A stretch of DNA of 64,000 bases from Antitrichia curtipendula. Taxonomy: Eukaryota > Streptophyta > Bryopsida > Hypnales > Leucodontaceae. Location: assembly GCA_951230915.1 (NCBI GenBank), contig OX579635.1, forward strand, positions 20,646,001 to 20,710,000, read 5' to 3'. Of the stretch, positions 37,865 to 51,166 are shown piece after piece. Numbering within the stretch: the first letter of the stretch is position 1; every line of letters begins with the position of its first letter. The position numbers and the translations under genes are program-made. The notes below the pieces were generated by a model. It was not told the DNA's origin, searched no databases, and was given only the letters and a program-made list of their open reading frames with translations.

Positions 37865-40509
37865 TCATCGGGGTGCAAGACGATGCGAGGATATGGTAGA
37901 GGAGAACGAAGTTTGGTAACTGCTGGAAATCGGAGTAGAATTGCTGGCGTCTGCCGAAGAATGGCGCCCGGAGAATTTTGACTCTGGCTGCGCAGAAGGA
38001 AGAGACGGCATGACCTCCATGGTCGCATTTTCATTAGCTTGGAACAACTGTTTCACCACAAGCATGGAAGGTCGCTCACTCGGATTCGGAAGGCAACACA
38101 ACAGTCCCACCTGCAGCACACGCTCGATCGCAGCCCTCTACGCTTGCAGTGCATGGGATTGGAAGCTTGCGTCCGTCATAGCCACACTCTCATTCCTCAA
38201 GAATCAGGGATCCGCCACTTCTATGAGATGACCGGTTTCGTGGGCGTGCCAGACGCTGTCAATCAACACGAAGGAGTCCTCCTGATCGGCTGGAGCTTGA
38301 TTCAAAGGCCGCCGCCCCGTCGCGATTTCCAGCACCAAGATCCCGAAGGCGTACACGTCCGTTTCCTTTGTGGCTTGTCTTGTGTGTATCATCTCTGGCG
38401 CCATATATCCCAATGTCCCTGCTAATAATGTGGTCTTCTCTAACTTGTGGTGGTCGACGAAGCGCGCGAGGCCGAAGTCGCCCAAGTAGGGGTTGAAATC
38501 CGCGTCCAACATCACGTTGCTGGACTTGATGTCGCGGTGCAAGACGCATTGAACCCACTCCTCGTGCAGATACGCCAAGCTCGACGCCACCCCTGTTGTC
38601 ATGTTCGTATAAATGTCCAAAAATTCAAGAAAATTGACACTTGAATGGCACATTGAGGCGTTTTTAGACACACAATAGGAGCATACCTGCAAGAATGAAA
38701 CGCCGCACTTCCCACGATAATGGCGCAAACTCGCCCTGAGGATGCAACCATTTATCCAAGCTGCTGTTGCACATGTAGTCATACACCAGCAGCAGCCCTT
38801 CCTTGGACTGACACCACCCACACAGCTGCAGCAGATTCCGGTGCCGGATTTGTCGCAGGCTCGTGGCTTCCGCGAGGAAGCTCTCCTCGCCAAACTCATT
38901 ATTCGCTTTAATGCGTTTCACCGCCACCATCGTTCCCGAGGGGAGCGTCCCTTTGTACACATCCCCGAATCCGCCGCTGGAAAGCCGCTCGCTTTCACTG
39001 AAATTCTTCGTGGTTCTGCTCAGCTCCTTAAACGTGAACGCGCGGCAGGTTTCCTCGAGCCGTAATTGCAGTTCGTGATTCTCTAACGACCTCTTAATCC
39101 TCCAGCGACTCCACCAAAAGAACAGGAGCAATCCTGCTAGGATGGCGACCATGACAGCTGCTGCCAAGGCGCCCCCAATCAAAGCCACCTTCGAATTCCC
39201 ATTCCCCGCAACGCTGATCACCAAGCCGCTACTGGTGAAATTCCACGCTTTAATCCTGTGAATCCGCCGCGACCTCCCTGTGCTCCTAGTCAACCCCACA
39301 AACATATCCTCATCCAAAACGCCCTGAAGCTCCAGATTCGCAACCGTTATCACGGGATCAGTCGGCTTCTCCCCCTCGCCCACCAGGAACCGAACCCCCA
39401 GCGACGCCGCGACGCTGTCATAATCAATCCACGCCGTGAAATCCTGCCCTTTGCCAACCCCACAGTAAAAATTGCACGACTGGTTCCGGGAGTTGTTCCG
39501 AAGACCGAGAAACTCCGACGTGCACAGGTCGAACGTCTTCAAGCTCGTGCTGTTGACGTCCACGCCGATGTGACTGTCGCTGGGGTCGGAGTAGTTCAAG
39601 TTGTTGTTGTAGCTGTCGAACTCCAACGCAAACACGCGATTCGCAGGGCTGCTGTCGTGGAAATCAAGCAGGCACAACCCTCCCCCGCGACGCTCATACT
39701 CCGCCTCGGTGAAGTTGTTGGACCGGAAGAAGGCGAACGCAATTCCATCGATTCGCCGCAGTAGCTGGGATCTGTTGCGAGGTCCAACACGTCGAACGTG
39801 AACGTGAAGGACATGCTGAAAGAAGCCACTTGGGTTCCGGCGCGCATCCGCAGCGCGTCGTGCCACAAGATCCGACCGCAGGAAGTGTATGCAGCTCGAC
39901 TACTCATATTGCCTAACACGTTGAGATCGTAGGATGAGAAGTCCGCGTTGTAGCTCGCGTCGCTCACCACCTGAGAGATCCAATTTTGCATTCAATTGCC
40001 AAGTTTTCCTTTAAAAATGGCAAACATTCTTGCTGCTGTACAAAACTTACAGGGGTCCATCCAGACTTGTACGACTCTTTGAGACACCAATTTCGCTCAG
40101 CTGGCAGTCTTCAGAGCGACAATATTGTGACATTGAACTGCACAAAGCTCTCAAAACTAAGAGGAGTACGTATTGAGTTAGGTTTCAAGGCTCTAACGTC
40201 TTGACTATTGCTAATGTCGTGAATATCCACCAATACAACAAATTTGACGGTCTGAACAAAGAGACACTTGCGCACCTTATTCTGATTGGAAAATTGGAAA
40301 ATTGGAAATTTGATGGGTACTGATTGTGTTACCTGGATCCACTTGTTGCCGTCGTTGGTTCGGGTGAAGCTCGGGAAGGCGAAGTTGGTGTTGATCTGAG
40401 CTTCGACAAACTGCACCAAGATCATGGCAGCAAGTACCAATTCAGTCCACATCGAGTCCTCCTTTTGTCTAGGCTCAATTTGAGACTTCAGACACTGATT
40501 CCTATCCAA
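37865..40509 (-). pseudogene. L-type lectin receptor-like kinase with broken frame
   Basis: Exons 40509-40333, 39970-38687 and 38592-37865. A signal peptide (MWTELVLAAMILVQFVEA, Met at 40452) precedes a legume-lectin domain (FSMSFTFTFDVLDLATD, DGIAFAFF, ANRVFALEFDS). A membrane span (VALIGGALAAAVMVAILAG) and a Ser/Thr kinase follow: [32 protein letters not shown]. Such receptors sense extracellular ligands at the plasma membrane. Three lesions are seen: a one-base loss between YCGE and DGIAF (39745-39760); TGA at 38204-38206, where a codon should follow VADP; and TAG at 38138-38140 in the C-terminal lobe, after which the frame continues into VLQVGLLCC and NPSERPSM. Everything else is intact, so this is either a young pseudogene or a gene with assembly errors. 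Three errors in one gene make the former more likely. Confidence 0.82.
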
Positions 40510-43500
40510 AATTAAATTGGATAATCATAAGGTGGAGTAGGCTTAGATTAAATTATTCCAGTCTAATCCTGAGCCGGTCTCGCTGTAGCTCTACTAAACG
40601 ATGCCAAACGATCTGCAAGCTGAATTTTGAAGCTGCCGGCACAAATGCAAATTGAAAAGCTTGATTTGAGTGGCTCTGCAATCAGAATTCCTCCGAAACA
40701 ATCTGACCACCTCTTCGGCAAGATTCGGACGTCTCCTTTCTGAGTCAAGTCCCAACTTGCAATCATATATATATTAAACAGTCAGATGAATAATTAGGCA
40801 AATTTTCTCAGGATCTATTCCCACTTCAGCAGAAACCGTTGTTGAGAAGTAAATTGAAAGGTTAAGTTCCTTTGCAATTGATATTGACTTCTCCTCACTA
40901 CACTCTTCTTCTATGAAATTTACATAAAGATATTTAAGTTTGGCTGAATGTTTTTTCTTACAGGTGGTTTTTTTATCTTCATGTAGGAAAATGGAAGTAC
41001 GTTGTGCACAATTTGGGAACATAACTGTAACTCGATCACGGAGCAAGAATCGTGAGGTCCGGCGCCCCCTGTTGATTTTTGGACTTGAAATGGTGAAGAA
41101 AGCCTTTTCATTACATGCAATGTAACGTTAAGGATTAAAAACCAATGTGGGCCACAGTAAATAGAACAAAACGAATAGCAGGAGATGGCTATGACATCCC
41201 ACTACCATTTGCCTTTGACATCACTTATCTAGACTGAACCAGAATCTTCCCAATCGAAGGCTGGAAAGTCTGAAGCTTCAATTAAATAACTAGACTGGCA
41301 CAGAAGTCAGTTGGAGCCAGCTCCGAGATGCCCAGGTGTGTGTCCAATACCATATGTTGACAAATTATTTAACAGTTTTTGTTGAATTGTTGCAGACCGA
41401 CCCCCTCGTCCTATGGGGTTGGAAAAAAGAGAACAACGAAAAAGATCAGCTGTGTCGGTAACCAGCTGCGGGTCCAGCTAGCGGCACTGTTCGCAATTAT
41501 TTCCTGGAGACTCATTCATCGGCTTACAGAGAGTACAGCTTTTGCTGCACATCGTCCATTAGTCAGTTTGGTGATTGTTCAACCCTCTGTAATCTGTATC
41601 TTCACTCTGGACTGAAGGCCTTCCTAGAAGGAAACTACAGTGCCAAGGTTAAAATCTTGAGTTCGGTTCTACGTTGGTTTTGCAGTCTATGGAGCTGAGT
41701 ACGTAACAAAACATGGTGCAGCTCATTCTTGATCTTTACGGGGTCCAGTTGCTTGAACTTGAACTTGAGTGGACACTGCTGCACAGATTATCACCTTATT
41801 CAAGGACTACATCTACAGAGTGAGAATTACACCCAACGCTGTGTCGATCTTAGAGCATACCAACGTAACTACCGCAAAAGAGATTCATTTATTTCATTAA
41901 AAAGATGATAAGATTCTTCTTCACTTCACAGTATTTATGCAACTCAAGGAATACACCACACCAAAGTCCTCATTGTGTATCAGCAAGCTAGATCCGGGGA
42001 TCATGATCCTCCACTTAGGATTCCATAGGTTATAACTTTGTGAGTTCCAAACTTATAGTTACCATGTGCTATATGGTATGTCCAATCTAGACTATCACTG
42101 CATCACCAATGACCTGCAGGGGAAAAAGAAAAGAAAAAGGAAGATGCATCCCGCTACAATTCCCTTGCCCATCTGTTGTGCAACTCTGCAATTGCTTGAA
42201 TTAGCAACGACTGATTGGTCGAGGGTTTTGCAATGGACAGGTCAGAGGTCTAAAAAAAGAGCATCTTATACCACAGTAGTATTAGTCCCTTCTCATCTCT
42301 TCTCCGAATCAGCCACACTTTCTGAAACTCAGAAAGTTATTCCGGCAGTCAAATAATGGGTACCAATTAAAGCGTGAAAACACCTATTGATTTTGTTGAA
42401 TTTGGACGTAGTACTCGCAATACTACAAGCTTTTGGGGAATTTTTTTATTTTTTTTCAATTAAAAACAATGAATAATTAGTAGAGCAGTACAAATATGTA
42501 TTCCCAAAAGTGAAGACCTAAAAAAAATTTACCCCAAAAGTTATGCACAAGAAAAGTCAATGAAAATTTTCATTAAAATAGAGGCTTTATTGTTTAAATT
42601 GTTAGAAAATAGTGTAAATGTAAATAAATATAAAGATAAAATCCATTTTTAACAACTTGATGGAGACCAATGTATTTCACCAAAGAATTTATAGAAAAGT
42701 GTCGTTTTTTGGATGTCTAGAAATGTACAATATATACAAAAGAGCCTTCTTTGCATTTATGTGGAGGACAAGAAATTTATTTCTTTTTAAAAATTTCCTC
42801 AAAAAATACTTGCAATCATAGTGAAGCCTGATCATGAACTTTTTCCATGTGATAATCATCGTTTTGGACCCATCACAATACTAAAAAAACTTTGAACATA
42901 AACTTTGAACTTTGAACAAACAAATTAGAAAAATTGAGTAATAAATATTTTTTTAAATATAAATTATTCAAAAATACGGATTGTCCTAGGCAATGTGTAG
43001 TACCATTCAACTCCAATGTCATTTTCAAGTATAACAAGAAAAATCCCTTAAAGTTATACTCAATTTCATGTGAGATTTGCATGTTGTGAGTTGTGTCGCC
43101 AAAACAATACAAATGTTTTATGCTTTCACCTTGATATCAACACTATTTTGCTTGATCAAGATGTAAACAACATTTGAATGACCATACTAGAGATTAGAAG
43201 CTCAAATCATACTAACTATATTGTTCAAGCACCATCTGGCTACAATTATAGTCTACCTTCTCTATATAAGTGTCTTAATTGTACCTTGCTCCGCAGCCCT
43301 GTGAGGACCCCACTAATTATATTTTGGGGGGATTAAGCAATAGTTTTTCTCCTATACCCGCTCACCTTATGTTGCAATGTCAAATGTTTGGTAGTGGTTC
43401 AAAATTCAAGTGCTAAGTGTTAAAAAATAAATCAAGATTAAGGTAATCTAATGAACCTTAACCTTGATTTTTTAACACTTTGTACTCGGAGGCACTTTGC

Positions 43501-44233
43501 ACTCAAACCAAATTGTGCAAAAAAATTAAATGTTCAAAAATAATCCAATGACCATTTACTATCTAATTTTTTTTGGATGGCAATGCAAAAGACTCACTTC
43601 ATTGACGTTTGATGAGTATGAAGGGTGAAGAAGTTGCTTTTATAAAGAAATGCATTATTCACTATGAAATCACAAAGGCTATAAGATAATTTGAAGATAG
43701 TTCATTCATTCATTGTCAAATGAGTGAAGATATATAACCTACATATTAAGTTGTTAATCCTGCCACTATACCACTTGCATAAAAAGTTCTTCTTCTCATC
43801 TTCTAACTCCAAAAAATTAAACAAGTGGCTATTGAAGTTGGTTGCTTTTGGCTACTAGCTTCAAAAATCATTTAATTTGGCTTAATTATTTCAAATTAAG
43901 ACAAATTAAGTGACTTGTATGGATTTAATTTGACTTAATTGAAACAATTATCAATTAAACATTGATTGAATTGATAAACACTTCAGATACATTTTATAAT
44001 TGCAAAAATAGTCATGGCTTTGACTATTTTCACGAAAGTTAGACCAACTAACAATACACTTTGGACCCTTTTCATAGCCTCTTTACCCATTGTTTAGTAG
44101 TTTGGTTTGGAACTCTGAAGCCACCCTCTGGAGGCCTAAGATTCCTTCTAATGATCTCAATTGTTTTTGAAAGTCCACTCTATAATGACTGAGTTCTAGG
44201 TGTTCATGATGGTAAGCTTGGCGATGTCTAGTA
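40510..44233. other. Long gene-free AT-rich tract
   Basis: A TATA-like run (ATATATATATT near 40765) could serve the receptor kinase. Otherwise there are no supported genes. A small inverted repeat (GTGTTAAAAAATAAATCAAG against CTTGATTTTTTAACAC) lies at about 43410-43480. Confidence 0.5.
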
Positions 44234-45443
44234 AGGTAGGCACTCCCAAAATGGCACCTGACCTTAAAGTGCCATCTACAGGCTGTGTACATTTTCAAAA
44301 TCAGTTATGTACCTATTTGGATGGAGTGCTTTCAGAAACAAACTTTGACCCTTAATAACTTTTGCATACGGTGTCCAAATGCCACGTTCTCTAGTGCGTT
44401 GGAACCTCCTTTCACTTGCCAACAAGAATATATGAAAATTTGACCAGTCTAATAGTAGTAACTAGGCTCAGTAGCAAAAAGTGGCGTTTTTGGGTGTACC
44501 CACCTTATTCGAGCTTCCCAAGTGCCACCAACACAATGAATGTTCCACAACCTCTTCCTTTCGGTGTGCTTACCTACAAAAATCTAGTCTTGCTCAAAAC
44601 CATGCACCTTACAATGGATAAAAAGGACCCAGCCTATGAGAACTTCCTCGTTTCGTCAGACTTCTTCCATTCCGAGGCCAGGTTGAAACCAAGATTATTA
44701 AAAGCAGTAAAGATGTTTTGAGAAATTTTTACTCTGGAAAACAGACATTGGGAAACAGAAAACGGCTACATATAAGGTAAACCTGCCTATGGCAGGTAAA
44801 ATAACTGATTTGTCATGTTGCCGTTACCAAAAAAATTCTGATTTTTTTTCATACAAAGACAAATCTGAGAAATGAAGGAAGCAACTGGAATTTTATTTTT
44901 TGGACAAAGTATGAATTTTTAATGAATTTTTGAAATGTGCTGTCCAGTTGGCCCAAATGAGTCTGTAGACTACTCCAAATCAGTCTGTAGACTACTCCAA
45001 ATCAGCAAAAAAATGTTTCTATGATGGTCATCTTGTCACCTAAATCAGTCACAACATTTTCTAACATGGCTACAAGATTTCCTATCAGACATGACATTGA
45101 AGGAATAAAAAATTAACTTTTTACTACCAGTTTACACTAGAAAGGTGTAAGTGTCCTATGACAGTCATTAATAACTCCATGACCATCTCCCAAGGCTTTA
45201 ATTATGGTCACAAATCAACCTAATGTAGTCCTAATTCCAATTATTAGGAAAAGTCTGTCATGAATTAATATTAGACTGTAATGGACAATTTCCTAGGTGC
45301 CTATCATGGGAGATTTGCATGTCATAGGCAGGTTTACCTTACATCAAAGAGCAAGAGTACAATCATGCATGTTCACAACTTGACATGGGGAAGTTGTCCA
45401 ATCAGAAATGTCAGAGTCAGGTCGCTTTTAGAGCCACCTACCT
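44234..45443. mobile_element. AGGTAG/TA element, 1.2 kb, containing a nested element
   Basis: TA target copies at 44232-44233 and 45444-45445. Left end AGGTAGGCACTCCCAAAATG; right end read inverted is AGGTAGGTGGCTCTAAAAGC, an imperfect inverted repeat shared with the smaller MITEs at 29.7, 52.4 and 53.0 kb. The interior is homologous to 53411-54110. No transposase was recognised. The element is interrupted by the insertion at 44775-45339. Confidence 0.75.
44775..45339. mobile_element. Nested AGGTAAACC/TA element
   Basis: 565 bp with inverted ends AGGTAAACCTGCCTATG and CATAGGCAGGTTTACCT, flanked by TA at 44773-44774 and 45340-45341. It sits inside the 44234-45443 element. Homologous sequence begins at 58575 with the same terminus. 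It contains a tandem pair of a 23-bp unit (GTCTGTAGACTACTCCAAATCA region, 44959-45005). Confidence 0.8.
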
Positions 45444-48400
45444 TAACTGAATATAAACTATAGGCTTTCAACCTTATTGTCAAAGCATAAATCAAATCCT
45501 ACTCATAAAATACATAGTTTTCGTTTCCATTCACCACACAATAACAGAGAGGTTCCATTCCCCATTCAACAATCTAGAAACCTGCAACATTTTTGGTGCT
45601 AATTTTAAAAAAAAAATTGCAAAATGTCAAATGATTAAATGTGACAAATCAAATCAAAGTTCACTTTTATAGTCAATGGACACAGGAAAATTGGCAAGGT
45701 GTCACCACTGGGGTATTTATATTTCACAATGCATCTTTATCTCCCCCTCTACTTTCTTAAAACAAAAAGTTTTTTTTTGGGGGGGATAAAGATGCATTCT
45801 GAAATATAAATAACCTAGGGGTGATACCCTGCGGTTCTCCCTACGAGAGTTTGTAATGTAGTGTATTGCTAATGAAGTCTCTACTTTACTGACCTATTGA
45901 GCAGCAGCCTAAAATAGGTGAGGAAACACTTGCAGTCTGGAACTTTGGAGATCAACGCATATTATTAATGGTACGCACGTCCATCACGTTGTGAGATATA
46001 TGAGCAAAATTCTCCTTCTCACTATTGATGCAAGTACCATCCCACACTTGGATCCTTCCAAAGGGTGGTTGGCAAGACACAATTGTAGTAGTCGTAATCC
46101 TATGGCTAAAAATAATGTTTTTATGACAAAAACGTTAAGTATTTCTTACAATGACCCTAAATTAGTATTATGAGCGTTGCTAAGAGGTGAAAAACTTTGG
46201 ATTAGCTAAAAAAAGATGAAAGATCAAGCAATACAAGATTAGCCAACCAAAAAGTAGGGGGCAAATTCTTTCATGTATCTCCAAATTGGAGAAAAAAGGG
46301 CTTCAAGTAACACTCTTAAGCTTATAACATTAAGGTAGTATGTCCATATTTTGCCTGTATTCTACTAACTATTCCTACTATATATATTAAATAATGAATT
46401 GTTACTACATGAATGCAAAATAGTCCAGTGATAAATTGATGTCAACTCAAAATTATTGTTGCACTATTTTATGAGTGGTTGGAGACTAAAATTGATTTGG
46501 AAATAGACAAAACTCAGTGTAATGTGGAGTTATGAGTGGTGGGACACTTTGTGCCATATTAGGCAATTACATGCACCTTGTTGTTCAAATTTAAGGTTTG
46601 CATGCCTCCATTTGCACCATTGATGGACAATTGTTTGACATTTAATGGGAGTATTTTGACCTTCAATAGCATTCTATTGCAATGAACTTTAGAAAATTAT
46701 ATCTACTTTAGTTTAAGTCTAAGAATTACAAATCAAATTTTGATGGATGTGCCCCTCTCTCTTTTCATTGAAATTTCTTAGAAAATGCTTCAATTAGCGT
46801 AGGAAAGATCCTAAGCTAATATGCTTTTAAAAGGGTAGTTTGGAAAACTCACTACACACTCCTACAAAACCACACGCTAATACCATACCCTTTTGTTTAA
46901 TCTCTGAAGAAGAAAAAATTAAACCCCCAAAATGACATGTTATACAATACGTAATTAGGATGTTGAAATATCTAGGAAAATACTTGATCTCTTAGCTTGT
47001 TGTCTCCATCTGTACTTGATTGACCCCTAAAAATTATGCAACTATAATCACCACTCTTTGTAATTCAACAAAAAAATGATTGGAATTTGGATGAGAATGT
47101 AGTGTGTGTATTTTTAGTTATTCTTGTAGAAAAAATTGCATAGTGAAGTGGAGAACTCCAGCTAAAAAATAAAGAGACATTTACTTGCAAAGTTCAATGT
47201 AGTAGAATTTCAATAAATGATAGTTCAAGCACATACACACACTAATTTATAAATACAATGAAAATCCAAATGATATTTCACATAATGACACTTATTCAAT
47301 AGCTTAGATGCCTTTTACTTTTGATAGTTTATTATGCCTTCTTTTTCATTATGCTCATTTTGTGCTTATTTTTTGAGTGTCGAATATTTAGGTAAAGTTG
47401 ACAGTTGGTGATCCTATCTTAAAAAGGAGAGATACACATGCTATTAAAAATTGCCTATGTTACTTCTTTTTTCTTGAGAAGCATTACTTATAATCCAAGT
47501 GTGACCTTTGATCCAAGTATAAACCTTAATCTAAGCATCCTATCAATAGAAAAATTATAATTTTTTAAATGATATATATATGACCATATTTTTTGCCAAA
47601 ATTTCAAAAAGAATAAGGATTCTAATGAACAGGGTTATTGCAATTACTACATCTTTTGAATACATTGTGAAGAAATGTCAATTTTCAACCAAAATGCTAT
47701 AGATTTTCAAAGGGGGTCTACGTGGCAACATCCCATTCATTGTGAACTTTTTAAAAAGGGGTACAAACTGTCACCTAGTGACCCACCCACCTAGTCATCC
47801 ACTCAATCAACCTCTCCCCCTTTGTATTTTTGGTAGGCAATTTTTTCACCATTCAATATGGGTTGTTTGCCCCCATTTGTACATCTCCGTATTCATATCA
47901 TATATTCCATGTCTTATATTTTGTATCTACATTTGTATATGTATATATATCCAACGGCCAAGATTGTTTCTAATCAACGGTGGATGTTTTTTGAAGATCA
48001 ACGACATTAGAGAAGGGGGGAAATTTTTTCATGAGAGAGATCAATAGTTTTTGATTTTTCCGGAAAAGGGTGGGGGAATTAAACATATGTTTGCATCTTT
48101 TTTGGTACGTTGGATTGTCTAAAGAAATGAAAAAAATAGATGACAATTTTTTTCAATTAATTAAAAATATATATATTTTATATGAAAAAATCCAAATTTA
48201 TTCTAAACTGAACAAAAAGCCAACATTTTGATAAGTTGTATTAGGTTTCTTTTAATTGTAACCACACAAATTCAAACTAGACATGTTAGAGATCACATGG
48301 GAAAAGAAAACACAACAATATCACTTATGGATTGAAAGATTATAATGTGTGATCATGAGGGTGTTAAAATTACGAAAGTGATTTGAAGTCTTTCAATCTT

Positions 48401-49258
48401 CTTTTCACATGACAAATCTAAAATGTTGGTCACCCAAAAAATATGAGGATAACAAAATATTCAATAGCCTTCACAGAGGTTGCCTTTTCCTCTCTAGAAC
48501 CCTCATCTACAAAATTCATCCATATATCATTAATGTAAGCATTAGTAACAAGATAGTGGCAGTACATTTATAGTATACTCCATATTTTTTTGCTAATTCT
48601 AGGACCAAACATACACATCAACAAATAATTGTAAGCTTGAAGAAAAATGGTTTGCCTAAAATCCAACAAATCAAATACCATTGCAATTTAACCATGAGCA
48701 TCAAAAACAAATTTGACAATAATACAAAGGGATTGCATCATTATCATATGTTAGAATGTAGGGCATTAGAGAAAAAATCAAGTCACCAAAGGACCACTAG
48801 AAAGTGACATGACAAGTCTATTAACAATGGAATAGGCAACTTGCCACATGTAGCAAATTTGTATTGTCAGCTTGTATGAATTTTGCAAAGGACGTCGATA
48901 TTCAATAATGAGGGTGTAGAAAAGGTATGTTTAATAATTACCTACATCAAAGTTCAAGGTGATTAATTGGCAAATGAAACAAATTAAGCCAAATGATGTG
49001 GCTTTTGAAGCTAGCTGCCAAAAAAATTAGAGAACTCTAATGTTTTTCAACTAAAGTAGTCTGCTTTTAAAGCAACCACTTAAGCCTTACCTAATTCTTC
49101 ATTGACAAGATTAAATATTTCAAGCAATATGTCACTTATTTCTAGATAGGGGTCACATTTAGAACATTGTTGCTTTTAGAGCAAACTTCCTTAGCTTGAA
49201 AATCCTATTAGTTTAGGATTAATAGGAGCTCAACTACTCATAGTGAAGTCAAAATAAT
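45444..49258. other. Gene-free AT-rich tract
   Basis: No supported gene. It holds one compact palindrome (listed separately, 45699-45828). The remainder is AT-rich with homopolymer runs. Confidence 0.5.
45699..45828. repeat. 130-bp palindrome, probable MITE
   Basis: The left arm GGTGTCACC...GGGTATTTATATTTC...ATGCATCTTTATCTCCCCC is the complement of the right arm GGGGGATAAAGATGCAT...GAAATATAAATA...GGTGATACC, with a loop of about 35 bases. Confidence 0.8.
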
Positions 49259-49642
49259 GCAAGAATTGTGTTCAAAATCGAATTTCAGACCCCATTTAGT
49301 CATAGAAGAATAACTTTTTTCAAAAAACTTTGAACTAAGATGATGTAGAGAATTAAGATAAATTTCATCTCCAAAAACTTATTTGGGACTTTGAAACTAC
49401 AACTAAAAAGTTATGGCCAAATTTAAAAGAGGATGTTTTAAAATGTCCCAAAAAATGTCCTTTCCAATCCTCTCTGAAATTTAGCCATAACTTTCAGTTG
49501 GAGTTTCAAAATCCCAACTGAATATTTGAAGATAAAATTTATCTTGATTCCACAAATTATCTTAGTTCAAAGTTTTTTGAAAAAAAAAAATTCTACTATG
49601 CCTAAATGAGGTCTAAAATTTGACTTTGAATACAATTTTTGC
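49259..49642. repeat. Foldback element, copy 1
   Basis: About 384 bp forming one long hairpin. The left arm GCAAGAATTGTG...CAGACCCCATTTAG...CAAAAAACTTTGAAC pairs with the right arm GTTCAAAGTTTTTTG...CTAAATGAGGTCT...CAATTTTTGC. The arms are about 150 bp. Related sequence lies at 51167-51526 and 58197-58482. Confidence 0.85.
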
Positions 49643-49900
49643 ATTTGATAAAGAGTGATCTATCTCCAAAATATGCCATACCCTCTAAGAATTCACCATG
49701 GACAATTGATTTATCTATAAAAACAACTTGTTCATCTTCATTCACATCAATTGTCAATGAATTACATCTTTTACATTGTCATTAAAAAATTCTTGATAGT
49801 AGATGGTCATTAGACTATTTATGACATTTGTTTTCTTTTTCCAAAACTTGGTTAGACTACAAGGTATGCAATAATTAGGGTTAGAGAGCATTGCAATACC

Positions 49901-50882
49901 TTAACCCCTCAACGCCCAAGGGGCTCAAAAGTAGCCTCTCATAGTTTGGAAGTCCAATTCAAAGTGATGTAACTTCTGCATCCAATGTCCAAATTCAAAA
50001 AAACTTGTTGGGAAAGTTGCGCATACTAGTCTAGTTTATGTGATAAAATTTTCAGACCAATCCAAGATGAATTGAGTTTGTGACAGCCATTCAAAGTTCA
50101 CAGGTTCAATTTGATTTCAGCACATTGCCTTGTCATGGCTGCAACTTTGGGGGCTTGTATCTCCTTCATCCAATGGTCGTTTTCAATAAAATTTGCTGGA
50201 TTTTGTTCCTCTAGACATCTAATTAATGTGGTAAAATTTTCATGGCAAGCCAAGTTGTTTTGAATGTTTGGGAGCAATTCGAAGTTCAAAACCCTAACAT
50301 TTTTTGGTTAGTGTGAAGTTTGTCGGCTTGTTACTTTTTCATACTATGTCCGTTTTCAAATTTTTTTGGGGGGAAAGTTGCGCATAGTTGTCTAGTTTGT
50401 GTGGCTAAAATTTTGTATCAATCAAAGAAGTATCGAGTGACTGAGAAGCATTTTAGTAGAAATAGGTTCAGCCTTAGATGTGTTTTCTGCACCCTTTTTT
50501 GCTATTTTTTTTTAACATTTCAAAGTCATTTTACAAACACAATGATTTAATTTAATGAATTTTTTTTCACCAATGTGTTTATATGTTGATTTCAAACCAC
50601 TTTCTAGTGTAAAGTTTTTTCATTTGAGTAGGTTTAGAAATCTAATCTCACCTCCAAATGTGTTTTAAGGAAAATTTCAGCATCTTTTTTCAACACTAAA
50701 ACATTATAATCTTGCAATCTATAAGGTCAAATGACTCCAAATTTGATCCACGTCATCTACAATATGCACACTACAAGATTGTACGGTTGAGATTTTGATG
50801 CCTTCATGACATGTAGATTTATAAGGCTTGAAAAGCAATGATGTTTTTAAGCCCCAAATGGCCATGGGCCTTGAGGGGTTAA
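49901..50882. mobile_element. TTAA-flanked element, piggyBac-like candidate
   Basis: TTAA at both borders (49901-49904 and 50879-50882) enclosing 974 bp. Left end CCCCTCAACGCCCAAGGGGC; right end inverted CCCCTCAAGGCCCATGGCC; GGGGCT(C/T)AAAA is also shared just inside. The interior holds three imperfect direct repeats about 175 bp apart (near 49975, 50155 and 50325), each with GTCCAATG/GTCCGTTTTC-like, AAAGTTGCGCATA and GGTAAAATTTT-like segments. No transposase was seen. Confidence 0.5.
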
Positions 50883-51166
50883 TCTTGAATATTGAACACC
50901 TTGTACTTGGATTTTGAGCCATTGATTGTCATCTGACTTAATGACGTAAGGTGAGTGGCTATAGGGAAAAAATTAATCCTTAAGCGAAATTAAATGTAAT
51001 CATGGAGGGCCTTTCAAGGAACTAGAGCAACCTTCCAAAGCCCTGTTTTTTTCCTAACGGTAGAGAAATGATTTTTATATTGAAATGAGTCCATCACGAG
51101 TCCTCAAAGGGTATAGAATAATTTGAAGATGAAAGCTTGACCGCTCATTGTCCAAATGTAAACTTT

